Of a DNA stretch of 64,000 nucleotides, positions 10,554 through 19,795 are shown piece by piece. Numbering within the stretch: position 1 is the stretch's first letter; each line of letters begins with the position of its first letter. A program made the position numbers and the translations under genes. The notes below the pieces were generated by a model. The model ran no database searches. It was given only the letters and a program-made list of their open reading frames with translations, and was not told where the DNA came from. The stretch comes from Lacinutrix sp. Bg11-31 (GTDB taxonomy: Bacteria > Bacteroidota > Bacteroidia > Flavobacteriales > Flavobacteriaceae): assembly GCF_002831665.1 (NCBI RefSeq), contig NZ_CP025118.1, forward strand, positions 3,038,001 through 3,102,000. The letters are read 5' to 3'.

Positions 10554-10940
10554 ATGGCATCAGAACACACAGTAAGATATTCAGATAAAGAATTAGCAGA
10601 ATTTAAAGTTATAATTCTTGAAAAAATAGACAGTGCACAACGCGATTTAGAGCTTATTAAAAGCGCGTACATGAACGACCATAATAATGGTACCGAAGAT
10701 ACTTCGCCTCAATTTAAAGCCTTTGATGAAGGTAGTGCAGTAATGAGTAAAGAGTCTAATTCACAATTAGCTATTAGACAAGAGAAATTTATTCGTGATC
10801 TTAAAAATGCTTTAATTAGAGTAGAAAATAAAAGCTATGGTGTTTGCCGTGTAACTGGTAAATTAATTAATCCAAAACGATTAGAATTAGTGCCACATGC
10901 TACATTAAGTATTGAGGCTAAAAACATGCAGAAATCTTAA
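10554..10940 (+). CDS. DksA/TraR-family transcription factor without the zinc-binding cysteines
   Basis: The C-terminus keeps the DksA/TraR layout (YGVCRVTGKLINPKRLE, then ATLSIEAKN). Only one of the four zinc cysteines remains: the CxxC pair reads C-R-V-T and the second pair reads S and A. The N-terminal half is a predicted coiled-coil hairpin with several acidic residues. Relatives act at the RNA polymerase secondary channel with ppGpp. Bacteroidota members often lack the zinc site. At 128 residues it is slightly shorter than E. coli DksA (151). It starts 4 bases after ileS and ends before a strong terminator, so it is the last gene of the ileS operon. Confidence 0.85.
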   Translation: MASEHTVRYSDKELAEFKVIILEKIDSAQRDLELIKSAYMNDHNNGTEDTSPQFKAFDEGSAVMSKESNSQLAIRQEKFIRDLKNALIRVENKSYGVCRVTGKLINPKRLELVPHATLSIEAKNMQKS

Positions 10941-10960
10941 TCATCTAATAAATTAAAATA

Positions 10961-10992
10961 AAAACGCCAACTAATTTAGTTGGCGTTTTTAT
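10961..10992 (+). terminator. Terminator of the ileS-dksA operon
   Basis: AAAACGCCAACTA pairs with TAGTTGGCGTTTT across a 3-base loop, followed by T residues. An almost identical hairpin lies at 31914-31946. Confidence 0.9.
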
Positions 10993-11006
10993 TTGTTATA
11001 AAATGA

Positions 11007-11426
11007 TTAGAACCAAATACTCCAGGGAATTTTTGCTAAAACCAAAATTAGTGCTAGTGTATAAAAGATAGCTAAGGGCTTTAGTTTTCCAGCTGAGGTT
11101 AATTTCTTTTTGTGTTTAGAATAACCTATAGTAATAAAGGCTACAGCTAAAATCATAGCAATTGGGTGCTCTACAGCGTTAGATCTTAATGCAGAGTTTT
11201 TCATGACTTCTCCCACAGAAAGCTCTCCAAAATAGTCTTGAGCAAACCATAATACAATACCTATTAGTAATTGAATATGTGAGACTATAAGTGTAAACAA
11301 TGCAATTCTAAAATCTTTAGGTGTGTATTCTTTCTTTCCAAAGTGCTTTATTAGTGCATTTGCAGTTGCAATTATCATCATTAAAAAAACAAGATAAGCC
11401 CAATAAGAGTGCAACATTTTAATCAT
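11007..11426 (-). CDS. Conserved small membrane protein, four predicted helices, function unknown
   Basis: The 139 residues contain four hydrophobic segments (about 5-24, 42-63, 88-104 and 120-138). Histidines sit in or near helices (LHSYW near residue 5, SHIQLLIG near 50, EHPIAM near 86), a pattern that could bind heme. I recall flavobacterial homologues carrying doubtful cytochrome-b-like names, but I cannot support any function. The gene is monocistronic on the minus strand. Its 3' end faces the dksA terminator, and a -7 box lies 24 bases upstream. A start three codons downstream (MLHSYW) is also possible. Confidence 0.8.
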   Translation of the reverse strand: MIKMLHSYWAYLVFLMMIIATANALIKHFGKKEYTPKDFRIALFTLIVSHIQLLIGIVLWFAQDYFGELSVGEVMKNSALRSNAVEHPIAMILAVAFITIGYSKHKKKLTSAGKLKPLAIFYTLALILVLAKIPWSIWF

Positions 11427-11449
11427 AATTCTATTTTTTAGTTGTTTAA

Positions 11450-11457
11450 CAAATGTA
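11450..11457 (-). promoter_or_regulatory. -7 promoter box for the small membrane protein
   Basis: On the minus strand this reads TACATTTG, matching TAnnTTTG, 24 bases before the start at 11426. Confidence 0.45.
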
Positions 11458-11473
11458 GTAATTATTAAGCATA

Positions 11474-11505
11474 AAAAAACCGCTTCTTTAAAGAAGCGGT
11501 TTTTT
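11474..11505 (-). terminator. Symmetric terminator after the TonB receptor/lipoprotein operon
   Basis: AAAAAACCGCTTCTTT and its exact complement form a 32-base perfect inverted repeat with A and T flanks, so it can stop transcription in either direction. It lies 22 bases past the stop of the minus-strand lipoprotein gene. Confidence 0.85.
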
Positions 11506-11527
11506 ATAATTTAAGCAATCTGGATTA

Positions 11528-13207
11528 TTAGTTAGAAACCCATTCTCCTGCTGTTTTTATTACACTAAAATCTTCAGTGCCATTACTTCCGTTGTAAATA
11601 TCCACAGTAACAATATACTTCTGTTCATCCATAGCTGATGGATCGTTATTATCTAATATTAGACTTATAGCAGTAATAACCATTTCTTCACTCCAGTAAG
11701 CAGAGTTACCAACTCTTCTATCAAAGTTACCATAATTACCCATACTTGCTGCTGGACCTTCAAAACCCGGCTCAGCTAACAATGCAGCAGAAGATAAAGT
11801 ATAATCTGCAGCTATTAACGTGTATCTTATTGTGTTATCTGGTACCCAAACACCATTATCAAAACCAAATTGTAAAGAAGTCTCAATAGTAGATTCGTGA
11901 GCATTCCACATACCACTAGTAAAAGTATATAGATTACCTCTTCTTTGTGCTCCAGAATTACTAGAGTAGTAATCATAAATTACAAATAACTCCTCGTCTT
12001 CCTGTCCGTAAGGAAAGCTAGAAGCTAAGAATGTTGGTAAATAATTGTTAGGAGATAAAGAACTACTAAAGTTGTTGTATTGACCTGGTTGACCAGAACC
12101 TGTTCCCATAGCATCGTAGTCTGCAGAACTTAAATAATAGATACTGTCTACAGCTTCCCAATTGCCTCCAGAATACATAAAGTATTCACCATTAGAAGTT
12201 GTATTTCCTGTAGCTCCTAATGTTTTGATAGCCATGTTAGCAACTCTCCAACGTGCAGCGTCACCTTCATCAACTGTAGCTGTTGCTGGATCATCTCCTA
12301 TAGAAGTATATTTAAGAGCAATATTAATTGTTTGACCATCGTAAGCAGAGAAATCATAATCTTCAGATGAAGCCATATCTCCAGTTGCAGGATTAGCTAA
12401 GGTGATTTCATCCCAAGTTGCAGTTAATACATCTGTTGTATAATCTGTAGAAACTAAAATTTTAACTAAAGAAGCATCTCCAGCGAAATCAAGTTCTTGT
12501 GTAATTTGAAACTTAAGATTGTCTTCACCACTTAAGTCAATAGAAGGTGAAACCAACCACTCTGTATTAGCAACTTGAGTCCCACCAAAGAAACCACTAG
12601 CTTTTACATTACCAGTATCTGATACCCAAATATCATCTCCACCAAATTCTTCTACTATATTCCATCCTTCAAAACTACCGGCGAAATTATAATCTATCAA
12701 GTTTGCTAAACCTACTACTGGTATTTCTGTATATTGCTTATATTTTGCTAATACAATTTGTCCTTCAGTTGGGCTTGCTATTTGCGCACTTAATACACTA
12801 GGTATTTGAGATGCTGCATTTACGTTTGGATAAAATCCAAAAGCATCACTTCCAGTTAAAGCATAATCTGCATTGGTTAAAGAGTAAACATCTGAACCAG
12901 TATAGTCACTTACACCTTCTGCATTACCAACATAAAGGTTATAGTTTACTAAAACAGAAGAACCTTGTCCCCAAAAAGAGTACATGTCTGTTAATATTTG
13001 TGGTATTGAATCTTTTGCTTGTTGCTCTGAGTTAAAACTCCCAAAACCAAGATCTAAAGCCGAATAATCATCTGCTGTTACAGTATATTCTGTACTACCA
13101 ACAACATCGTTTTGCTGTGCATCAATTTCATTATTGATGTCTTCTAAAGGATTACAACCTGTAAAGATTGCGCCTATAATTGTTAATAAAAAAACTATTT
13201 TTTTCAT
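11528..13207 (-). CDS. Surface lipoprotein with a choice-of-anchor J-like domain, partner of a TonB receptor
   Basis: The N-terminus is a lipoprotein signal with the lipid-acceptor cysteine at residue 18 (AIFTGC). The centre (about residues 165-330) reads as a choice-of-anchor J / jelly-roll domain (NFAGSFEGWNIVEEFGGDD near its start, then WLVSPSIDL and VKILVSTDY). The rest has no clear family; weak similarity to DUF5017-type proteins is possible. The gene lies 12 bases after the SusC-like receptor and ends at a terminator. It takes the genomic place of SusD but is not a SusD-fold protein. It probably binds ligand at the cell surface for the receptor. The ligand is unknown. Confidence 0.8.
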   Translation of the reverse strand: MKKIVFLLTIIGAIFTGCNPLEDINNEIDAQQNDVVGSTEYTVTADDYSALDLGFGSFNSEQQAKDSIPQILTDMYSFWGQGSSVLVNYNLYVGNAEGVSDYTGSDVYSLTNADYALTGSDAFGFYPNVNAASQIPSVLSAQIASPTEGQIVLAKYKQYTEIPVVGLANLIDYNFAGSFEGWNIVEEFGGDDIWVSDTGNVKASGFFGGTQVANTEWLVSPSIDLSGEDNLKFQITQELDFAGDASLVKILVSTDYTTDVLTATWDEITLANPATGDMASSEDYDFSAYDGQTINIALKYTSIGDDPATATVDEGDAARWRVANMAIKTLGATGNTTSNGEYFMYSGGNWEAVDSIYYLSSADYDAMGTGSGQPGQYNNFSSSLSPNNYLPTFLASSFPYGQEDEELFVIYDYYSSNSGAQRRGNLYTFTSGMWNAHESTIETSLQFGFDNGVWVPDNTIRYTLIAADYTLSSAALLAEPGFEGPAASMGNYGNFDRRVGNSAYWSEEMVITAISLILDNNDPSAMDEQKYIVTVDIYNGSNGTEDFSVIKTAGEWVSN

Positions 13208-13219
13208 ATTTATTTATTT

Positions 13220-15772
13220 TTAAAATTTAATTTTTGCTCCAACACTAAATGTTCTTCCAGAACCATAATATACTAATGCTGAAGAAGCGGTAGAACCAAG
13301 TCCATCATTTGCATCAGAAACATATTCTGTATTGAAAACATTATTCATTTTTGCTATTAATGTAGTGTCAAATTCTCCGACTTTAAATCCATGTTTTAAG
13401 CCTAAATCAAACAAGCCATAAGAAGGTACTTCCCAAGAATCCTGTCTGTTAGTTTCATCTTGTCTATCTGTAATAAAATAACTAGCATATAGGTTTCCTG
13501 CATAGTTGTAATCTACATAAATTAAAGATTCTGGTAATAACTTATAGTTTAAACCAAAAGCAAAAGTTGTTTGTGCAGCATCTGTTACTTTTAAGTCTTT
13601 TGCGTATACTGTAACTTCATCTGCTAACGTTCCGTCTGGAGTAAAAATCTTACCACTAGCATCATTTTTCCAAGTCCAGTCTCCTAAAGAAACCATACCA
13701 GTAGCTTTTAACTTACTATTAAATTTGTATAAGAAATCTAGTTCTACACCTTGATGTAAAGCATCTAATCCTGGAATATTGTAAGTTAGTCTATCTGCTG
13801 TTGGATCAGGATTACCTACTGTTCCTGTTAAAGATTTGTCTAACCAAGAAGTTCTATAGATGTTAACATTGGCAGAGAAGTTTGAGCTTCTATAGCCGTA
13901 ACCTATTTCTGCACTAAATACTTTTTCGTTTAAAGCTTCTTCGTTAAGTACCGTTGATCTATCACTTAAGAAAACATTCCCATTTAGAAATGGTGCTTTA
14001 GAGAAATAACCAATATTAGCAAACACATTATTTGTTTCGTCTAAATTGTAATTTGCACCACCTTTAAAGCTATAACCAACAAAATTTGCTTTATCAGATT
14101 TTCTTTCAGGATCGTTTGTAGCGTATTTCATGAAATCCTCTTTGCTATATGTTGTATTAGATACAGCTGTAGAAACAAATGCTGAAAGCTTGTCGCTAAA
14201 ATCGTATTCTGCTTGTCCAAATAATCCCATATTAACAGAAGTAGCATCGTAGTCTTTACCAAAACGATCGCCAACTTGTAATGCTTGATTAAAAGTATTG
14301 TCACTCGACGTTGTGTTTAAGAAAAACTGTCCTCCTAAAAGATCAGATACTTCATACCAGTGAGAACCAACATAATATCTCCCATCTAAACCACCTAAAA
14401 TGGTTAATTTATCACCAACTTTAGTTTTTAAAGTAGATAAAACACCATACCATTTATGCGAATTGTTTGAGTTGTTAAGAATATCTGAAGAACCTAAATT
14501 TCCAAGAGCTCTGTTTTCTTCGGCAATTGTATCAAAATCTATTGGCTGGTCTGAATTACCTAATCTATAGGTGTCAGATCCAATTTTACTTCCTTGTTCT
14601 CTTCTTCCACCACCACTTCCAAAAGAAGCATATAGAGCTGTAGATAAAGATGTTTTTTCATTTATATCCCAAAAGTGATTTAATGACATTTGAGGTTTGT
14701 GATAAAAATTAAAAGAAGAATTTTTAACTTGACCGTTATGGTATCCCCAATCTGCATTAAATTTCTTTCCTCCAGCTTCTGTTGCTCTGTATCCTTCTAT
14801 TGTTTTTCTGTTATATCTTTGACCATGTTCTTGCTTAGCCCCAAAAACAGTAAATGATAATTTGTGAGCGTCATTAATTTCTTTAGATATGTTTAAAAAA
14901 TAATTAACACCATTAAATTCAGTACCATTTACATAACCATTACCAAATATTTTAGCTGCAGATACTGATACTGCTAATCCATTCTCCATTAAACCAGTAG
15001 AATACGTTGCGCCATATTTTTGATATCCATCATTACCAACAGACATAGTAACATTACCGCCAGTTTCAACATCTGTTGATTTTGTGATAATATTTATTGT
15101 TCCACCTATTGAAGGCACTGCTACTTTAGAAGCTCCTAAACCTCTTTGCACTTGTAATGATCGTGTTACATCTCCTAATCCAGCCCAGTTAGACCAGTAT
15201 ACACGACCATTTTCCATATCGTTTACTGGCACACCGTTTATCATTACAGCAACGTTTTCTGAACTAAAACCACGTAGATTTATACGTCCATCTCCATATC
15301 CACCACCACTTTTAGTTGCGTAAACTCCTGGAGTAGATTTTAATACTTCAGGAAATTCTTGAGTTCCTAATTTCAATTCAATATCCGCAGCTTTTATTGT
15401 AGAAACCGCTACAGGCGTTTTTCTGTCTACAGCAACAGATGCCATAATATTAACTTCTTGTAATCCAAACTCGCTTGGAGATAAAGTAATTGCTCCAAGG
15501 TCTTTGCTGCCAGTAACAGTAAACTCTTGAGATAAATAACCTACGTAAGACACAATTATTTTTGCTTCTTTAGATTTGGTTACAATACTGAAATTACCAT
15601 CGAAATTTGTAGAGGTTCCATTAGAAGTTCCTGCTTCTAAAATATTTACACCTGGTAAAGGAGCTTTACTTTCTGGATCTAGTACGGTTCCAGTAACCGT
15701 GCTTTGAGCCATAGTGATTGCAGAACATAAAATTGTAACTGCAAAAAACAACATTTTAATTGTGTCTTTCAT
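13220..15772 (-). CDS. TonB-dependent outer-membrane receptor (SusC/RagA-like)
   Basis: A signal peptide (1-22) precedes a carboxypeptidase-regulatory-like beta-sandwich (about 24-100, VTGTVLDPESKAPLPGVNI), then the TonB plug (about 120-235, INLRGFSSENVAVMINGVP) and a 22-strand-type barrel ending in a terminal Phe (SVGAKIKF). The 850 residues fit the family. The plug carries VYWSNWAGLGDVTR, closely matched by PQWSNWGGLNDVVR in the receptor at 33164, so the two belong to one subfamily. It imports an unknown ligand using TonB-ExbBD energy. The lipoprotein gene follows after 12 bases, and a -7 box lies upstream. Confidence 0.93.
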   Translation of the reverse strand: MKDTIKMLFFAVTILCSAITMAQSTVTGTVLDPESKAPLPGVNILEAGTSNGTSTNFDGNFSIVTKSKEAKIIVSYVGYLSQEFTVTGSKDLGAITLSPSEFGLQEVNIMASVAVDRKTPVAVSTIKAADIELKLGTQEFPEVLKSTPGVYATKSGGGYGDGRINLRGFSSENVAVMINGVPVNDMENGRVYWSNWAGLGDVTRSLQVQRGLGASKVAVPSIGGTINIITKSTDVETGGNVTMSVGNDGYQKYGATYSTGLMENGLAVSVSAAKIFGNGYVNGTEFNGVNYFLNISKEINDAHKLSFTVFGAKQEHGQRYNRKTIEGYRATEAGGKKFNADWGYHNGQVKNSSFNFYHKPQMSLNHFWDINEKTSLSTALYASFGSGGGRREQGSKIGSDTYRLGNSDQPIDFDTIAEENRALGNLGSSDILNNSNNSHKWYGVLSTLKTKVGDKLTILGGLDGRYYVGSHWYEVSDLLGGQFFLNTTSSDNTFNQALQVGDRFGKDYDATSVNMGLFGQAEYDFSDKLSAFVSTAVSNTTYSKEDFMKYATNDPERKSDKANFVGYSFKGGANYNLDETNNVFANIGYFSKAPFLNGNVFLSDRSTVLNEEALNEKVFSAEIGYGYRSSNFSANVNIYRTSWLDKSLTGTVGNPDPTADRLTYNIPGLDALHQGVELDFLYKFNSKLKATGMVSLGDWTWKNDASGKIFTPDGTLADEVTVYAKDLKVTDAAQTTFAFGLNYKLLPESLIYVDYNYAGNLYASYFITDRQDETNRQDSWEVPSYGLFDLGLKHGFKVGEFDTTLIAKMNNVFNTEYVSDANDGLGSTASSALVYYGSGRTFSVGAKIKF

Positions 15773-15808
15773 TTTGTGGGATTAAAGTTTGTTTGTTTTA
15801 ATTTTTGG

Positions 15809-15816
15809 CAAAAATA
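15809..15816 (-). promoter_or_regulatory. -7 promoter box for the TonB receptor operon
   Basis: The minus strand reads TATTTTTG, 37 bases before the start at 15772. The rest of 15817-15938 holds nothing else I recognise. Confidence 0.5.
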
Positions 15817-15938
15817 CGCATAATTAACGCTTTAACATTAACTTAATGTTAACAAATTTCTGTGGTATAAAGATACGTCTAAATAGCTGATATTTAGATG
15901 CTGAAAAACAAACCTATTAACAGGTTTTTCAACAATAA

Positions 15939-17582
15939 TTATCTAAATTTCTTGAAGAATTCTAAAAGATTTTGGGTAGAACTGTCGTGATTCTTAAAAG
16001 TGCCAGATTGTATGTCTTCTAGAATTGAACTCGCTAATTGCTTTCCAAGTTCTACTCCAAATTGGTCGTAGCTATAGATGTTCCAGATAACACCTTGAAC
16101 AAATATTTTGTGTTCATACATAGCTATTAATTTACCTAAACTTTCTGGCGTTAGTTTTTTAATAAAAATAGAGTTTGTAGGCTTGTTACCTTCAAAAACC
16201 TTAAAAGGTAATAATTCTTCTATGTCTTTATTTAATAAGTCTTGACCTTTTAGTTCTTCTAATACTTGTTCTTTAGTTTTTCCGTTTAAGAGTGCTTCAG
16301 TTTGGGCAATATAGTTAGATATTAATTTATCTTGATGGTCTTGGTTTCCATGAAGACTTTCGGCAAAACCAATAAAATCTGCTGGAATTAATTTTGTGCC
16401 TTGATGAATAAGTTGAAAGAAAGCATGCTGAGAATTTGTACCTGGTTCTCCCCAAATTAATGTGCCTGTTTCATAGTTTACTCTATTTCCTTTTCGGTCT
16501 ATAGATTTTCCATTACTTTCCATGATACCTTGTTGCAGATAAGTTGCAAACTGATTTAGGTATTGAGAGTATGCAATAACAGCTTCGCTTTCTGCGCCAA
16601 AAAAGTTATTGTGCCAAACGCTTATTAAAGCTAAAACAACAGGAATATTATTTTGGAATTCTTCATTTTTAAAATGAATATCCATAGCATTGGCTCCTTT
16701 TAATAATTTATTAAAATTATCGAACCCAACAGCAAGACTTACTGTTAAACCAACAGCGCTCCATAACGAAAAACGTCCACCAACCCAATTCCACATTGGG
16801 AAAATATTGTCTTCATCAATTCCAAAAGCTTTTACTTTTTTAGTATTGGTTGAGACTGCTACAAAGTGTTTAGCAACATCTTCTTGTTTTGCATGTTTAA
16901 GAAACCACTCGCGAATTGTAGTAGCATTAGATAAAGTTTCTTGTGTTGTAAACGTTTTAGAAACAATAACAAAAAGCGTAGTTTCTGGATCAAGTTTTTT
17001 AAGTACTTCGTTTACATGATCACCATCTACATTACTCACAAAATGAGTAGTTAAATGGTTTTTGTAATATTGAAGAGATTCTACAACCATTGCAGGTCCT
17101 AGATCACTACCTCCAATTCCAATATTTACAACATCTGTAAATGGTTTATTTGTATATCCTTTTCTGTTACCTTTTACAATATTGTTAGTAAAGACTTCCA
17201 TTTTTGCTTTTACGGCAAAAATTTCTGGCATAACATTTTTGCCGTCTACTAATATGGTATCGCTTTCTTTTCCACGTAAAGCAGTATGTAAAACAGCTCT
17301 ATTTTCTGTTTTGTTAATTATATCTCCTGAATAGTAAGAGGTTATAGCTTCCTTAAGTTTTACTTGATCTGCAAGTTCTAAAAGGAGTTTAAAGGTGTCT
17401 TCTGTAATTCGGTTTTTTGAGAAATCTACATAAAAATCTTCCCAACTAATTTTAAAGTTATCTGCTCTTTCTTTGTCTGAAGAGAATAGGTCTTTAATAT
17501 TGACTTGTTTAACATTATCAAAATGATTTTGTAACGCTTTCCAAGCAGCTGTAGTTGTTGGATTAATTGATGGTAGTGCCAT
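15939..17582 (-). CDS. pgi: Glucose-6-phosphate isomerase
   Basis: This cytoplasmic enzyme interconverts glucose-6-phosphate and fructose-6-phosphate in glycolysis and gluconeogenesis. Family motifs are intact: NIGIGGSDLGPAMV near residue 155, GGRFSLWSAVGL near 267 and GVELGKQLA near 510. The 547 residues match the long bacterial form. It begins 12 bases after the M23 peptidase gene and is the last gene of a minus-strand run DUF3108, kynA, M23 peptidase, pgi. No hairpin terminator is clear downstream. The link to its neighbours looks like shared transcription, not a shared pathway. Confidence 0.97.
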   Translation of the reverse strand: MALPSINPTTTAAWKALQNHFDNVKQVNIKDLFSSDKERADNFKISWEDFYVDFSKNRITEDTFKLLLELADQVKLKEAITSYYSGDIINKTENRAVLHTALRGKESDTILVDGKNVMPEIFAVKAKMEVFTNNIVKGNRKGYTNKPFTDVVNIGIGGSDLGPAMVVESLQYYKNHLTTHFVSNVDGDHVNEVLKKLDPETTLFVIVSKTFTTQETLSNATTIREWFLKHAKQEDVAKHFVAVSTNTKKVKAFGIDEDNIFPMWNWVGGRFSLWSAVGLTVSLAVGFDNFNKLLKGANAMDIHFKNEEFQNNIPVVLALISVWHNNFFGAESEAVIAYSQYLNQFATYLQQGIMESNGKSIDRKGNRVNYETGTLIWGEPGTNSQHAFFQLIHQGTKLIPADFIGFAESLHGNQDHQDKLISNYIAQTEALLNGKTKEQVLEELKGQDLLNKDIEELLPFKVFEGNKPTNSIFIKKLTPESLGKLIAMYEHKIFVQGVIWNIYSYDQFGVELGKQLASSILEDIQSGTFKNHDSSTQNLLEFFKKFR

Positions 17583-17594
17583 TTTTGTAGTTCT

Positions 17595-18914
17595 CTAAGT
17601 AATTAATTTCTGTCCTTCGGATTCTGTGTTTAAACTATCAGATTCTATAACTTCTTTTGGGTAATTTAGAAGTTCTAATTGATTTTTTATAGGTTTTATG
17701 TATTCTAAAAATTTAATTTTTAAGCTATCGGAAATTGGTTTAGCTTCTGGTAGTTTTTCCTTAAAAGGATCAACTTCTTTTCCGTTTTTCCAAAAACGAT
17801 AACATACATGGTTTCCAGATGAGCTACCAGTATTTCCAACATAACCAATAACTTCTCCTTGTTTTACAAAATCTCCAACTTTTACATTTCTTTTAGACAT
17901 GTGAAGGTATTGTGTACTATAAGTTGCATTGTGCTTTACTTTAACAAACTTACCATTACCTAGGCCATAACCAGACCTTGTAACAGTTCCATTTGCTGTA
18001 GACATTATTGGTGTTCCGTTTCGAGCAGCAAAGTCTGTTCCTCTATGCGCTTTTATTCTATATCCATAATGTGCAATACGTCTTTTAAGATTGTATCTTG
18101 ATGAAATGCGACTGAAATTTACTGGTGCTTTTAAAAAGGCACGACGTAAATTTTTAGCTTCATCATTAAAATAATCGCGAATACCTAAAACAGAATCAGT
18201 TTCAAACTCAAAAGCATAAAAAGGTTCTTTATTGTGTTCAAAATAGGCTGCTTTTATTTCGTGAATTCCTGCGTAAATAGAATCGTCGATGTATTTTTCG
18301 GTATAAACGACTTTATATTTATCGTTTTTCTGAAGTCTTGAAAAATCTATTGTCCAAGCGTAGATATCACTCATCTTTAAAGCTAGCATGAATGGCTTAC
18401 CTTGATCGCTCATTGCTTGAGAAATATTTGAAGTAATTACTCCAGAAGCTGTTTTTTCAACATACTTAATAGGTTTATAGCTTGTATAGGTTTTAATAGA
18501 ATCTTGAAAATCTATAACTACATAACGTTCTTTTGTAGGTTGGTAAATAAAACATTTTGGACTTTGAAGAGAGTCATTAGAACATAATAAGGTGTAAGGT
18601 TTACCTAGTTGTAGATTCCTGCTTACATCAAAACTATCTTTTGATTTTTCTGTTATTTCAAAAATTTTAGGATAGGAAATATTATTGCGTTCTAAAATTT
18701 TTCCAAAAGTATCACCGTTTTTTATAGTGTCTTTTTTAACGACATAATCTTCTAAATTAAACCCGAATTCGAAAATTTCTTTTGGTTCATCAATTAATGC
18801 AGTGTCAAGAGCATCGCTGTTTTCGACCTCTTTTTTACAGCTTAAAATTGAAACGAAGCATATAAATGCTATTATACATTTTTTCCCCAATCGTCTAGTT
18901 CTTGTTGACTCCAT
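17595..18914 (-). CDS. M23-family (LytM-like) peptidase, probable lipoprotein
   Basis: I place the start at 18914 (MESTRTRRLGKK), because it gives a lipoprotein signal with Cys at residue 26 (FVSILSC). The open frame extends 18 codons further upstream. With this start it overlaps the 3' end of kynA by 43 bases. A LysM/OapA-like region (about 45-110, KDTIKNGDTFGKILERN) is followed by the M23 domain (about 285-385). The first zinc motif HRGTD is intact. The HxH motif reads H-V-C, so the third metal ligand is Cys. Related Bacteroidota peptidases show this too as I recall, and Cys could still bind zinc. Likely role: cutting peptidoglycan cross-links at the cell envelope. Confidence 0.88.
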   Translation of the reverse strand: MESTRTRRLGKKCIIAFICFVSILSCKKEVENSDALDTALIDEPKEIFEFGFNLEDYVVKKDTIKNGDTFGKILERNNISYPKIFEITEKSKDSFDVSRNLQLGKPYTLLCSNDSLQSPKCFIYQPTKERYVVIDFQDSIKTYTSYKPIKYVEKTASGVITSNISQAMSDQGKPFMLALKMSDIYAWTIDFSRLQKNDKYKVVYTEKYIDDSIYAGIHEIKAAYFEHNKEPFYAFEFETDSVLGIRDYFNDEAKNLRRAFLKAPVNFSRISSRYNLKRRIAHYGYRIKAHRGTDFAARNGTPIMSTANGTVTRSGYGLGNGKFVKVKHNATYSTQYLHMSKRNVKVGDFVKQGEVIGYVGNTGSSSGNHVCYRFWKNGKEVDPFKEKLPEAKPISDSLKIKFLEYIKPIKNQLELLNYPKEVIESDSLNTESEGQKLIT

Positions 18915-19795
18915 AAATCTGGAAAAAATATTCGTCTTTGATATTTTGGATGCATATATTTTACCCATTCGCTTCCGCCTGTTGCTTCTACTGCTTTACC
19001 ACCAATATTAAGATAGTGATTTGCTGTGTTATAATGTGCCATTACCCAAGTAATATTTACTGTGTAATCGTAATGACGCATTGCTTTAATTAAATTTTGA
19101 TCTTCTCTAACATCTTTTGGTAATTTTTTAAAAATTGTCCATAAGTTGTGTGTGTTAGTGAATTCAGCAAATCTAATAAATTCGTCTTTGTATTTCTCTT
19201 CGAAAACTGTTAATGTATAGGTTTTTTTACCGGTTTTGTAATCTTTTCCTGCAGCTTGCCAATATAAATGCTCGAAAGCATGCTCGAAAGGCGTGTTTCT
19301 GTCTATTGTTTCTCTAAAACGATTATCTATTAGGTTGATAAGTTCTGTTGATGCAAATTCAATTTTTCTGTATTGCGCACTTTGGAAACCACTTGCAGGT
19401 GTTAATGTGTGCCTAAATTTGTTGTATTGTGTCACGTCCATTCCATCTTTCATGACAGTAAAAGATGAAGTTAACATATCGAAATAACGACTAATACGCA
19501 TTAGTTTATCTTCGAAAAAAGCAGCAGAAACGTCTTCTTTCTTTGCTACTTGATCTATTTCCCAAAGAATCATTTTAAATAACAATTCGTTTACTTGGTG
19601 GTACATTAAAAACACCATTTCATCTGGGAATACAGTACGTTGTATTTGAAGATTCAATAGTGCATCTGTTTGGATATAATCCCAATAATCTATGGGTTTA
19701 CTATGTAATAAACCTTCTAAATGTGTGTTTACATTTTGGTCTAGTGCTTCGTATTTGTCCTTTAGTTGGTCGGTTATTTTTTGATCTATATTCAT
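18872..19795 (-). CDS. kynA: Tryptophan 2,3-dioxygenase family protein
   Basis: This heme enzyme opens the indole ring of tryptophan to N-formylkynurenine, the first step of the kynurenine pathway. Family signatures are FPDEMVFLMYHQVNELLFK (residues 56-74) and the heme-side segment with HYNTANHYLNIGG followed by ATGGSEW. The 307 residues fit the family. The start lies directly against the stop of the DUF3108 gene, and the 3' end overlaps the M23 peptidase gene, so it sits in an operon. Tyrosine-breakdown genes hppD and hmgA follow upstream on the same strand, pointing to an amino-acid catabolism neighbourhood. No other kynurenine-pathway gene is in the window. Confidence 0.93.
   Translation of the reverse strand: MNIDQKITDQLKDKYEALDQNVNTHLEGLLHSKPIDYWDYIQTDALLNLQIQRTVFPDEMVFLMYHQVNELLFKMILWEIDQVAKKEDVSAAFFEDKLMRISRYFDMLTSSFTVMKDGMDVTQYNKFRHTLTPASGFQSAQYRKIEFASTELINLIDNRFRETIDRNTPFEHAFEHLYWQAAGKDYKTGKKTYTLTVFEEKYKDEFIRFAEFTNTHNLWTIFKKLPKDVREDQNLIKAMRHYDYTVNITWVMAHYNTANHYLNIGGKAVEATGGSEWVKYMHPKYQRRIFFPDLWSQQELDDWGKNV

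Noticed and set aside
16690..17019. Open frame of 109 codons opposite pgi
   Set aside because: Antisense shadow of a conserved enzyme gene, with no domain or promoter of its own.
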